From the NCBI GenBank assembly GCA_023132155.1, contig JAGLYP010000030.1, positions 1 to 35,818 of the forward strand: a stretch of DNA of 35,818 bases, written 5' to 3'. Every line of letters starts with the position of its first letter. Within the stretch, counting starts at the first letter, position 1. Of the stretch, positions 7,739-15,802 are shown piece by piece. The position numbers and the translations under genes are program-made. This DNA is from Candidatus Parcubacteria bacterium (GTDB lineage: Bacteria; Patescibacteriota; Patescibacteriia; Patescibacteriales; UBA12075). The notes below the pieces were generated by a model, which was not told the origin of the DNA, did no database searches, and saw nothing but the letters and a program-made list of their open reading frames with translations.

Positions 7739-10521
7739 AAAAAACCTTTATTTTTTAGTTTATTTAATTTTTCTTTTAACTCAATCATTTTAAATTCCCG
7801 ATTTACCGTTAATTTTTGAAATTTTTTCAATTCTTTAATTTTTTCTTCAAGCTGTTTTTTTCCCTCCTTCTGCTTTTTTAATAATTGTTCTTTTGCGCGA
7901 GTTGTCTCTTCTTCTCTTTTCAGCTGCTCTTTCATAAGACCGGAACTCTTTTTTATTTCAGCGGTCTTCATTTCTACTTCCGTTCGCAGGGATCTAGTCA
8001 AAAAATAACTAAATAACAAACCAAAAATAAAAAACGAAATCAATGCTATTAAAGCAAAAAACCAAATATTGTTAAGCGTGCTGTCGATATCATGATAAGC
8101 GTCTTTTTCTCGTCCCTTAACGGCTAGTGTCCACTTGTTATCCTGAATTTCAATCGGCACATAAACAACGATTTGATTTTCTTCTTCCAAAACAAAGTCT
8201 TCAAAGCCCGCTTTATCGGCTTTTAAAATATTTTTACAATTATCTTTAACTATTTTATATTTTTCAATTTCAATAATATTCTTGCCGATATAATCCGTTT
8301 GGCAAGAAGCAATTATCTGTCCCTTGCCATCAAATAAAAAAGACTCATGCGGATAAATATTACTAAAAAGCGGAGAAATAATATCAAAAAAGTCATCAAT
8401 ATTAGCCAAAAAGGCAACTACTCCGTCATATTCTCCGTTTTTTATTATCGGATAATATAAAGTTATGCCCTTAAATCCCTCTGGCGCGTCAAAAATATTG
8501 CTAAGCACCGGCCTTAATGTTTTTCTAAGCTTTTTCATCTGCTCCTGCTCGCTGATATTGCCGCCAATAACTGCATTATCCATAGGATACATTTCCCTGA
8601 TTATGCCGTCTTTATCAATTTGATAAGCGATATGAATATAATCCTTATTTCTTTCATAAGCGCCTTTTAATAAATTAAAATAGTTTTCTTTGTTAAAATT
8701 TTCACTTACAACGGTTTTAACTAAATATTCTAGTTCAATTTTCATACCATCAATCAGGTCAACAATCTCTTCGGCTAAAAGATTCCCAATCCGCAAATGC
8801 TGATTAATATAATTATTTTTAAAATAATCCTTTAAATTTTTAACCGTGGAATAAGAGCCAAAAACAAACATTCCGCTAATCAAAAGAAAAAAAATAGCCA
8901 ACACCGCGAGCAAAGTAATTCTTTCCACCTCTATAATTTTAAAATAATATAATAAGGCTAAAACAAAAAAAATAATTATTATGCCCCAAAAAAACCAATA
9001 AATATAATTGACATAATCGGTACTAAGCGTTTCATTTATATTTTGCGCTTGTTTTTGGCTTTCTTTAAATTCATCCGAATGAACGATAGCCACGGCATAC
9101 CATTCTTTGCATGGAATATCAACTTTTTGATATGCCCCGATTTGTATCTCGCCGTTTTCCTCAAATTCCAAAAAACCGCTATTCCCAATAAGCTGGCTGG
9201 CGGCAATAACAGACGCGGCTTCCCCGCCTTCATCCAATGCTTGACCCGGATTGCGTGAATCCGCTAAAGTTACCACCCAATCGTCAGTTACTTCACCTTC
9301 GGCGTTCTCATAAGCCTTGTCTAAAAATAATACATTACCGCTATCGCTAAAAGCTTTCAGTATCGCGCCGGCCTTAAAATTAATTACCGCCAAACCCAAT
9401 CTTTCCCCGTCTACATCAATCGGCACCGCATACCTAATCGCCGCGCTATTTGTCCGTCTGGCTATGCTAATCGGCGAAATATAGACCTCTCCGCCTTTAA
9501 CAACTGACGGATTCATCACGTCTTTAAACCAAGATTTATCACCCTTATAATCATTAACATCTTCTTCTCCGAGAATCACGCCGCTGACTACATAACCGTT
9601 TTTATAAAATAATCTGACCAAATCAATCTCTTCGGTATTTTGCCCATAAAACCGTAAAAAATATTCATAAACATTCTGCCAATATTTTTCTTTGTCTTGA
9701 GGATAATATTTTTTTTCAATTTCCGTGTTTGTCAATACGCCCTCATCTTTAACTTGGACCAATAATTTTCTAATACCGAGTGTCTGCGATAGAGATTTGA
9801 TATCACGGCTAAAACTATTGGTTATTATTTCAATTTTTTTGCTCGCGTCTTGCGCGGCGCGCGACAGATCTTCTTTGCCCTTAATAATTTGTTTTTGATC
9901 ATTTTGAATTTTATCATCTTTGATTATTTCAAAATTTTCATACTCATTTAGATAGGTCGTAGCCGCTACATGCAAACCAACTCCGTCAGCTGTTTTAGCG
10001 TCAACCACGGAAATATACATATATTTTTGTTTTATACTGCCGTCCGCGTCTTCCCAATCATAAATACCTTCCGCATCCTGTCCCCCTTGTGTCTGGGACA
10101 TAATACCGTAAAAGCCCGGCAGTTTATCAGCCAAAGTATGTAAATCCAAATTTACAATATCCGAACTTTTATGAAACCGATTAATTAACGTATCATAATC
10201 AGTTACCGCCGTATAGCCGGTTTTACCCACTGCTTGAACCGCCATATCCTTAAAGTATTCATCGCTCTGCAGTTCTTTTAATGTTAAATGCGGATTTTCT
10301 TTTAAGTAAGCGCTAATCTGGTTCGCTACTTGCAAGGCCTTAAGTCTAATAGATAACTCCTCAAATGTTTTTTTCTTTCGCTCGGCGCTAATTTCTTCTT
10401 CATACTCATCTTTTTCTTTTTCAATAAAATCATTACTCTCTCCAGCTTTCACTTGACCGCTAAAAATAACAGCAATTAAAATTACAATAAAAAATATTTT
10501 TTTTGTTTGCTTGAAATTCAT
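7735..10521 (-). CDS. Three-Cache membrane sensor with C-terminal coiled coil, no transmitter domain
   Basis: 928 aa. A signal peptide or N-terminal helix spans 1-26. A first extracellular part (about 30-500) carries two Cache-like segments: one near 90-195, with YISVVDAKTADGVGLHVAATT, and one near 290-480, with WFKDVMNPSVVKGGEVYISP and YAVPIDVDGERLGLAVI. Two membrane helices (506-528, 534-556) follow, then a third Cache-like region (about 560-810, with IAYQIDKDGIIREMYP and TLYYPIIKNGEYDGVVAFL) and a membrane helix (818-842). A charged coiled coil (845-925) ends the protein with FQKLTVNREFKMIELKEKL, a segment that often precedes kinase or PAS modules. No kinase, methyl-accepting or cyclase domain is present. 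It overlaps the next kinase gene by 4 bases, suggesting a split receptor-kinase. Confidence 0.85.
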   Translation of the reverse strand: MNFKQTKKIFFIVILIAVIFSGQVKAGESNDFIEKEKDEYEEEISAERKKKTFEELSIRLKALQVANQISAYLKENPHLTLKELQSDEYFKDMAVQAVGKTGYTAVTDYDTLINRFHKSSDIVNLDLHTLADKLPGFYGIMSQTQGGQDAEGIYDWEDADGSIKQKYMYISVVDAKTADGVGLHVAATTYLNEYENFEIIKDDKIQNDQKQIIKGKEDLSRAAQDASKKIEIITNSFSRDIKSLSQTLGIRKLLVQVKDEGVLTNTEIEKKYYPQDKEKYWQNVYEYFLRFYGQNTEEIDLVRLFYKNGYVVSGVILGEEDVNDYKGDKSWFKDVMNPSVVKGGEVYISPISIARRTNSAAIRYAVPIDVDGERLGLAVINFKAGAILKAFSDSGNVLFLDKAYENAEGEVTDDWVVTLADSRNPGQALDEGGEAASVIAASQLIGNSGFLEFEENGEIQIGAYQKVDIPCKEWYAVAIVHSDEFKESQKQAQNINETLSTDYVNYIYWFFWGIIIIFFVLALLYYFKIIEVERITLLAVLAIFFLLISGMFVFGSYSTVKNLKDYFKNNYINQHLRIGNLLAEEIVDLIDGMKIELEYLVKTVVSENFNKENYFNLLKGAYERNKDYIHIAYQIDKDGIIREMYPMDNAVIGGNISEQEQMKKLRKTLRPVLSNIFDAPEGFKGITLYYPIIKNGEYDGVVAFLANIDDFFDIISPLFSNIYPHESFLFDGKGQIIASCQTDYIGKNIIEIEKYKIVKDNCKNILKADKAGFEDFVLEEENQIVVYVPIEIQDNKWTLAVKGREKDAYHDIDSTLNNIWFFALIALISFFIFGLLFSYFLTRSLRTEVEMKTAEIKKSSGLMKEQLKREEETTRAKEQLLKKQKEGKKQLEEKIKELKKFQKLTVNREFKMIELKEKLNKLKNKGFL

Positions 10522-10532
10522 TGCGTTAAAAT

Positions 10533-10559
10533 AAAAAAACCGGCAGCAAAAAGCCGGGT
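10533..10559 (-). terminator. Rho-independent terminator after the multi-pass kinase gene
   Basis: Read on the minus strand, CCCGGC then a short loop then GCCGGT followed by seven T. It lies downstream of the kinase gene ending at 10563 and only about 12 bases before the Cache-sensor ATG at 10521. Confidence 0.8.
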
Positions 10560-10562
10560 ATT

Positions 10563-12716
10563 TTAAAAATTAAATTTTCCCCCCTTATTTTCATTTTTTA
10601 TTAACGGCAGTGAGATAATAAATTTAGCGCCCTCTCCCTCCTTGCTTTCAACTTTTATCTCCCCTAAATGGCGATTTACGATTTCTTTGCATATTGCCAA
10701 ACCAAGTCCGGTGCCTCTATTATCTTTTCCTGCCCGATAAAAACGAGAAAATAACTTTGGTATTTTCTCTTTTCTTATCCCTACTCCAGTGTCCGCGATA
10801 CTTAGCTCAATTATTCCGCTCTTTTTCTTTAAAGTAAAATTTATTTCATTATTTTTTTTATCACCGAAATATTTTACGCTATTGCTGACGATGTTCATTA
10901 TCAGCTCTTCTATTTCTTTCTTGCTTCCGTTAAAAAAAATCTTTTTTTCTATACTGCTTTTAAGCGAAATATTTTTTTCAGACGTAATAATTTTAAAATT
11001 TTCAATTAAGTCAAAAAGCAATCCGCTTAAATCAAACTTTTCTTTTTCAAATTTATCTTTCTGATTTTCCATTCGCGCCAATCTGAGCATATCGTATATA
11101 AACATGGAAATCCTATCCAAATTTTTTTCTAAATATTTAATATTATTCTTATCCGCCACTTGGTTTTCAAGATTATGCAATTCGCCTTTAATAATCGTCA
11201 AGGGCGTTTGCAAACCGTGGGAAATCTCCAACATCATCTGCTTCTGCCCTTCCTGCAAGGCTTGTATTTCCGATACTCTTTCTTTTACTTTTTGCTCAAG
11301 GTCTTTAGAGTAATTTTTTACTTTTTCATACAACTGCGCTTTTTCCAATGCCACACCGGCCTGAATTGAAAAAGTTTTTAAAAGATTATAATCCTCTCCT
11401 GTATATATATCTCCTGACAGCTTTTTACCCAGCGCCAAAAGACCCATTAATTTATTTTCCAGCTTAATCGGAACCGTAAGCGAAATATTAAATTTTTTGC
11501 CATAAATTTCCGCCATTTTTAAAGCCTTATACTCCTCTGATCCTTTGTCTGTACTTTTTAATAAACTTGGTATTTCACTATGATCCAAATAAGCCCTATC
11601 ATCATCAGCAATCGCCTTTACAGAGTCTTTGATAAAACCAAGTGATTTAACTTTTACTTCGCCTTTAGTATCCAAAAGTATATTTTGCTTTGGCAAAACA
11701 ATTCTTAAATCTTTAATTTTTAAAATACTTTTCAGCCTTTTTGCAGACTCTTTTAAAAGCGTATTTAGGCCAATGTTTTTATTTAAAACTTCGCTTAACG
11801 AAAAAACAGCCTCTGAATAATCATATTTATCTTTAAAAAAAATTTTATCAGTCCATTTTTTAAAATATCTTTCAATAATCGGCACGGTATATACGCAAAC
11901 CATGGTAGTGGTCAGAGCAGCTAACATCATGGCAACATCTGTGGTTTGTTGGAAAAAAAATCCCAATAAAAACATCAAAATAAGATACACCCCGACAACA
12001 ACAGAAAACAAAATTGAATATATTATTCCGCGCTGGATAACGACTTTTATATCAAGGAGCTGGTGTTTTATGATCGCGTAGCTTGTAAATATTATAATAA
12101 ATACTAAAAAACTATTTCCCAGCCTATACAAATCAACTGTAAGCTTATTCTGAAAAAACAAATTTACGGTAGCTACGACAACCGAAGCTAATGAAAAACC
12201 AATTAAAACATATAATGTCTGTATCTTTTTCTTGTTTTGAAAACGCCTATATTTAAAAAATAAAATTACTGATCCGCCCACAAAACTAAATAAAATGATA
12301 GCGGCGAATAATAAATGAAGGGCGCCTGTATCAAAATTTAAAATATTATTATAAAAATAAACTTTCTTTATAACTAAACCTGTGGTTAACGTTATAATGG
12401 TTATAAAAAATAACAAAAATATAAAAATATAATTTATTATTTTGTTAATCTTTTTATTTTCCAAGAAACTATAACAAAAAAGAAACCAAAAGTAGCCCCA
12501 GATTGGAGAAATAACAAAATCCGCATACAAAAAAATAATTCTCAATTTTTCATTTATCATCTCATTTTCCAAGTAATTTGCTACCAGCCAAAAAACCAAT
12601 AAAAAATTAAAAATTAAAAAGTATCTATTGTCCAGTCCCCTGGGATTATTTCTGTACACTAAAACTCCTAAAAATAAACTGGAAATTATTATAAATATAA
12701 ACAATAATGTAAACAT
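10563..12716 (-). CDS. Multi-pass membrane histidine kinase with GAF domain
   Basis: 717 aa. About eight hydrophobic helices in residues 1-285, the pattern of a 7TM-type histidine-kinase N-terminal module, precede a GAF-like domain (about 300-460, ending ALGKKLSGDIYTGEDYNLLKT). A coiled coil follows, then HisKA with H500 in MMLEISHGLQTPLT, and HATPase with N608/N612 in MNIVSNSVKYF, ADTGVGIRKEK, FSRFYRAGKDNRGTGLGLAICKEIV. The Gln in HGLQTP replaces the more usual Arg. It is followed by a terminator, so it is likely the last gene of its transcript. No receiver gene touches it; the OmpR-type regulator at 14829-15503 on the same strand is the nearest candidate partner. Confidence 0.92.
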   Translation of the reverse strand: MFTLLFIFIIISSLFLGVLVYRNNPRGLDNRYFLIFNFLLVFWLVANYLENEMINEKLRIIFLYADFVISPIWGYFWFLFCYSFLENKKINKIINYIFIFLLFFITIITLTTGLVIKKVYFYNNILNFDTGALHLLFAAIILFSFVGGSVILFFKYRRFQNKKKIQTLYVLIGFSLASVVVATVNLFFQNKLTVDLYRLGNSFLVFIIIFTSYAIIKHQLLDIKVVIQRGIIYSILFSVVVGVYLILMFLLGFFFQQTTDVAMMLAALTTTMVCVYTVPIIERYFKKWTDKIFFKDKYDYSEAVFSLSEVLNKNIGLNTLLKESAKRLKSILKIKDLRIVLPKQNILLDTKGEVKVKSLGFIKDSVKAIADDDRAYLDHSEIPSLLKSTDKGSEEYKALKMAEIYGKKFNISLTVPIKLENKLMGLLALGKKLSGDIYTGEDYNLLKTFSIQAGVALEKAQLYEKVKNYSKDLEQKVKERVSEIQALQEGQKQMMLEISHGLQTPLTIIKGELHNLENQVADKNNIKYLEKNLDRISMFIYDMLRLARMENQKDKFEKEKFDLSGLLFDLIENFKIITSEKNISLKSSIEKKIFFNGSKKEIEELIMNIVSNSVKYFGDKKNNEINFTLKKKSGIIELSIADTGVGIRKEKIPKLFSRFYRAGKDNRGTGLGLAICKEIVNRHLGEIKVESKEGEGAKFIISLPLIKNENKGGKFNF

Positions 12717-12772
12717 ATATAAATTTTAAAGGGGAGAAAAATAATTATTAATCAATCCCCCCCATAAATAAA

Positions 12773-13366
12773 CTATTTCTTTTCCACCATAATACCCCAT
12801 CCTAAGCTTTCATCATCATCGGGCATATAATCCTTCATTGCTCCAATAACAACAAAACCTAAACTAATAAAAAATCTTATTGTAGGATCCCTTTTTGCAT
12901 ACATTATAACATCTTTTTCAGTAAAATCGTCTTTTGCTTTACCTTTTCTATAAAGAGTGGGAATTCTTCCTCCTATTAAAGTGGCAATTTTTCTTTTTTC
13001 TGGAATTTTTAAATTTTCTCGCACTAACATTGATGCTACCCGGGGGTTATCTTTCAATACTGTCAAATTAACCCCATACACTATATTGCCGGTATCACAG
13101 TGATTTGTTATATAACCGTTAGCCGTAGCTTCTGCCCAAGTTAAATAATTTCCATCTGAATAATCCAAATTTATTATATGCGACACCACAACACCGACTA
13201 TTTGTCCGTTTTTTAACGCTACTTTGGTTCCTTCCGGAAATATCCTGATACGCGATTCCCATTTTTGTTTTCCAGCGGCAATTTCTAATTTCCATTTTTC
13301 ACATTCAATCTCAATTAAACCGTCTATATCTTTCAACTCGGCTACTCGTATAATAATATTATTCAT
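12773..13366 (-). CDS. GNAT-like N-acetyltransferase domain protein
   Basis: 197 aa. It starts IIIRVAELKDIDGLIEIECEKW, the typical first strand and helix of a GNAT fold. KVALKNGQIVGVVVSHI fits beta strands 2-4, and the C-terminal FFISLGFVVIGAMKDYM fits the last conserved helix-strand (F..LGF). The central acetyl-CoA loop is not a clean Q/RxxGxG/A, so substrate and activity are uncertain. It starts 4 bases after the radical SAM gene, and its Shine-Dalgarno AGGAGG is formed by the last two Arg codons of that gene, so translation is coupled. This makes a joint role with the radical SAM protein likely. Confidence 0.7.
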   Translation of the reverse strand: MNNIIIRVAELKDIDGLIEIECEKWKLEIAAGKQKWESRIRIFPEGTKVALKNGQIVGVVVSHIINLDYSDGNYLTWAEATANGYITNHCDTGNIVYGVNLTVLKDNPRVASMLVRENLKIPEKRKIATLIGGRIPTLYRKGKAKDDFTEKDVIMYAKRDPTIRFFISLGFVVIGAMKDYMPDDDESLGWGIMVEKK

Positions 13367-13370
13367 TTTG

Positions 13371-14474
13371 CTACCTCCTATTACATGAGCAATTTTGAAT
13401 TTGTTCTAAACAAGTAAAATCATGGCTAGCTCGCAAATATACTAAAACATTTGCGATTCTTTCCGTACATTTACTACAATTCCTCGGCACAAAAAGGGGT
13501 TGCGGCCAATCAAAAAATTCGCCTAATTGCCAATGCGGGGAAAAAAAATTAATTTTCTCTATTATCTCAATTATATTCCACAGAGTTGGCGGTTTTATCT
13601 GCTTTTTTTCATAAAGAATTTTCCATCTCGTGCCCTCTTGCACGCAATATGCCTCAAGGCTGACAAGATTTGAACCGCTATTCCATGCGTATTTTACACT
13701 CTCTATTGTTTTAGTTATAACTTCTTCTTCTTGCAAAAAAGGCGAACCGATTAGTACATAAGTATTAACATTGCCTCCCATTCTTCTTATCATATTTACC
13801 GCGGTTTCGTATTCTTTTTTTGAAAGATTTTTTCTAATTTGAACATTTCTTATTTCATCATCAGACGATTCAAGCCCGATAGCAACCCTTATTTTTTTTT
13901 CTTTGGCCATTTTGATATAATTCGATAATCTTCTTGAATTTTTTATAACATATTCAGCCCTTGTTTCAATTTCTATTTCACCAATATTACTAAAACAAAA
14001 AAAATTAATAATTATCTCCTGGGCATCAATCGGCAATTCCTCTTCATTTAAAAAACTACCGGCCATAAAAACTGCTAATAAATCAATCTTTATAAATTCT
14101 TCTTTTAACAACTTTTCTAAATTTGTTATAAAAATTTTTATTAAAAGCATTATAGCGATTGAATGGAATTCACGAAATCTAAATTTTTTAATTACTTTAT
14201 TAAATCCGCACATAGCGCAACCGCCATTATTAAAATAATGCGAACATCCATATGATGGAACAGCCAGAATAGCCTTGTTGATCATACATTGCCTAATTCC
14301 ATCATATTCTTTGGAAACTTTTACAACATCGCCAAATAAATTCACTATCTTTCCCGCTATCCAGTAATTTATTTTTTTTAACCCAACAATGTTAAAAACC
14401 CATTCAATCCGTAAATATATCAAAGAAAAAATAAAAGTTAAATAATAAATCAAGGAATCTTTTTCTTTTTTCAT
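13371..14474 (-). CDS. Radical SAM protein, Elp3/RaSEA-like
   Basis: About 367 aa from the ATG at 14474 (a GTG one codon earlier is possible), behind GGGAGGTGG. Counting from that GTG, the cluster-binding Cys are C78, C87 and C90 in PSYGCSHYFNNGGCAMCGF, a CX8CX2C spacing like Elp3/YhcC/RaSEA proteins rather than CX3CX2C. Other radical SAM landmarks are EIEIETRAEYV and RVAIGLESSDDEIRN; then NTYVLIGSPFLQEEEV. The C-terminus is Cys-rich (NCSKC, and CLEQIQNCSC), resembling the tail of RaSEA-type proteins. The N-terminus has a hydrophobic segment (about 9-32) that may associate with the membrane. Its substrate is unknown. Elp3 fuses radical SAM with a GNAT domain; here a GNAT protein is encoded just downstream as a separate chain. 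Confidence 0.78.
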   Translation of the reverse strand: MKKEKDSLIYYLTFIFSLIYLRIEWVFNIVGLKKINYWIAGKIVNLFGDVVKVSKEYDGIRQCMINKAILAVPSYGCSHYFNNGGCAMCGFNKVIKKFRFREFHSIAIMLLIKIFITNLEKLLKEEFIKIDLLAVFMAGSFLNEEELPIDAQEIIINFFCFSNIGEIEIETRAEYVIKNSRRLSNYIKMAKEKKIRVAIGLESSDDEIRNVQIRKNLSKKEYETAVNMIRRMGGNVNTYVLIGSPFLQEEEVITKTIESVKYAWNSGSNLVSLEAYCVQEGTRWKILYEKKQIKPPTLWNIIEIIEKINFFSPHWQLGEFFDWPQPLFVPRNCSKCTERIANVLVYLRASHDFTCLEQIQNCSCNRR

Positions 14475-14704
14475 CACGCCACCTCCCTATTAAAGAATTC
14501 TTTTAAATGACTACTTCCCCCTTGTCTTAATCCTGCGTTACACAAATTTCACATAATTCATCTGCTTTTTTTAATGCTCTGCTATATACTAATCAAAATA
14601 CTTTTTATTAACGACTATGCTGTTAATGCGATTTTTATTTTTTCCCTCCTTATTTTTTAAAAGAACAATTAAACCATATAGTTTATCCCTCCTCCTTTAA
14701 TTAA
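14475..14704 (-). promoter_or_regulatory. Long 5' leader of the radical SAM gene with serial Shine-Dalgarno-like motifs
   Basis: About 220 bases between the predicted transcription start (near 14698) and the radical SAM start. Read on the minus strand it holds AGGAGGAGGG (14697-14688) followed by the two-codon frame ATG GTT TAA, then AAGGAGGG (about 14652-14645), AAGGGGG (about 14522-14516) and finally GGGAGGTGG before the gene. None of the first three is followed by an open frame of useful length. It may be a translation-controlled leader or the remains of a short gene. Confidence 0.4.
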
Positions 14705-14710
14705 ATTATA
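14705..14710 (-). promoter_or_regulatory. Extended -10 promoter of the radical SAM-GNAT operon
   Basis: The minus strand reads TTTTTGCTATAAT, a perfect TATAAT with the TG-N extension. No good -35 at 16-18 bases. Transcription would start near 14698, almost on top of an AGGAGG motif. Confidence 0.6.
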
Positions 14711-14768
14711 GCAAAAACCTAATGAAGAAAAGTTAAAATAATTATAAAGTTTTCATAAAATAATTATA

Positions 14769-14810
14769 AAAAAACCGCTAATTCGTTTTATTGCTAGCGG
14801 TTTTTATTTT
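14769..14810 (-). terminator. Rho-independent terminator of the OmpR-type regulator gene
   Basis: Inverted repeat ACCGCTA...TAGCGGT with A-runs before and T-runs after, so it can work in both directions. On the minus strand the stem is followed by seven T. It lies 20 bases beyond the regulator's stop codon. Confidence 0.75.
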
Positions 14811-14828
14811 ATAAATTATTTTAATTTT

Positions 14829-15503
14829 TTAATCAATAACATCAATTTTATAGCCTCTTCCGCTTACCGTATGGATAAGTTTTTTACGTTTTGGCAAATC
14901 AAGCTTCTTTCTCAGGCTCATAATATGCGATTCAATCGTATTGGAAAACGGATCAATGCTCATATCCCAAACATGTTCCATAATCATACTTCGCGAAAGC
15001 ACAATTCCTTTATTTTTTAATAAATACTTTAATAAAATAAATTCTTTCTTGGTTAAATATATTTCTTTTTCGCCCCTTTTAACAATATGGCGGCTTAAAT
15101 CCAAAAATAAATCGTCAATCTGCAAATTTTCGCTTTCCATTTCTTTGGGCCTCCTTAAAAGCGCTTTAATTCTGGCATTTAATTCATCAATTGAAAAAGG
15201 CTTGGTTAAATAATCATCAGCGCCCGCGTTTAGCAAATCAACTTTAGTCGTGGTTTCGGATTGAACCGAAAGCATCAAAATCGGCACATTATTTCCTTCC
15301 GCCCGCAACTCTTGGCAAACTTCCAATCCTGTCTTTTTAGGCATATTATTATCCAGCACCACTATATCATAGCTGTTTGTTTGAATTAATTTCAAGCCCT
15401 TTTCTCCGTCAAGCGCCGTGTCAACCACATAGCACTCCGACTCCAGGCTTTTTTTTAAGAAACTGCAAATATCTTTTTCGTCTTCCACGATTAATGCTCG
15501 CAT
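14829..15503 (-). CDS. OmpR/PhoB-family response regulator
   Basis: 224 aa. The receiver domain covers about 1-118: acidic residues in VEDEKD, phosphoacceptor D51 in DIVVLDNNMP, switch Ser in PILMLSVQSE, Lys in YLTKPFS. The C-terminal winged helix covers about 128-222: LTKKEFILLKYLLKNKG, the recognition-helix region SNTIESHIMSLRKKLD, and the wing HTVSGRGYKID. The start is supported by AAGGAGG six bases before ATG. It is monocistronic, with a promoter about 120 bases upstream and a terminator just downstream. The partner kinase is not adjacent; the orphan kinase at 10563-12716 is the nearest candidate. Confidence 0.93.
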   Translation of the reverse strand: MRALIVEDEKDICSFLKKSLESECYVVDTALDGEKGLKLIQTNSYDIVVLDNNMPKKTGLEVCQELRAEGNNVPILMLSVQSETTTKVDLLNAGADDYLTKPFSIDELNARIKALLRRPKEMESENLQIDDLFLDLSRHIVKRGEKEIYLTKKEFILLKYLLKNKGIVLSRSMIMEHVWDMSIDPFSNTIESHIMSLRKKLDLPKRKKLIHTVSGRGYKIDVID

Positions 15504-15525
15504 ATATCCTCCTTAATGTTTATAT

Positions 15526-15557
15526 TAAACACGATTAAGTTTGCTAAACGCGATCAA
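15526..15557 (-). promoter_or_regulatory. Direct repeat upstream of the OmpR-type regulator
   Basis: TAAACACGATTA at 15526 and TAAACGCGATCAA at 15545 form a direct repeat with a 19-base period in the leader of the regulator gene. OmpR/PhoB proteins bind tandem direct repeats, so this could be an autoregulatory site. The period is not the usual 11 or 22 bases, and the site lies downstream of the predicted promoter. Confidence 0.3.
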
Positions 15558-15618
15558 TATAAATATTATTAATTTATTATAATAGTTTTATATTAAATTT
15601 CTCATCCGTAATAATTTT

Positions 15619-15647
15619 ATTATACCATTTTTATAAATTTGGGGCAA
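15619..15647 (-). promoter_or_regulatory. Promoter of the OmpR-type regulator gene
   Basis: On the minus strand: -35 TTGCCC (15647-15642), a 17-base spacer, and TATAAT (15624-15619) preceded by TGG, an extended -10. A second TATAAT at 15581-15576 is an alternative. The leader would be about 110 bases. Confidence 0.5.
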
Positions 15648-15666
15648 AAAAATTAAAATCTAAATT

Positions 15667-15747
15667 ATGATTTTAATAATTACTATGATGGACTGTGATT
15701 ATTTTATTACAACCGAATTAACCCAAGAATGTATCAATAAAATTTAA
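15667..15747 (+). CDS. Possible 26-aa small protein followed by a terminator
   Basis: The plus-strand frame MILIITMMDCDYFITTELTQ plus six more residues (ECINKI) ends in TAA. Twenty bases after the stop begins a stem-loop followed by a T-rich tract on the plus strand. There is no Shine-Dalgarno and no clear plus-strand promoter, and it lies opposite the upstream flank of the OmpR-type regulator. It is listed only because an otherwise empty stretch ends in a plus-directed terminator. It could equally be an untranslated small RNA or nothing. Confidence 0.2.
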   Translation: MILIITMMDCDYFITTELTQECINKI

Positions 15748-15766
15748 TATTATTCATCCCTAGAAC

Positions 15767-15802
15767 TAAAAGGGAGACCGTTATCAAGGTCTCCTTTTAT
15801 TT
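15767..15802 (+). terminator. Stem-loop terminator overlapping the GIY-YIG stop codon
   Basis: AAAGGGAGACC, loop GTTATCAA, GGTCTCCTTTT. The T-rich tract follows on the plus strand; on the minus strand the stem is followed by only four T. The loop contains the stop codon of the GIY-YIG gene at 15784. It may end that gene's transcript, a plus-strand transcript, or both. Confidence 0.6.

Noticed and set aside
14527-14592. Minus-strand stretch encoding ALKKADELCEICVTQD before the radical SAM gene, which looks like a precursor peptide
   Set aside because: The frame has no start codon between its flanking stops, and the upstream frame is full of stops.
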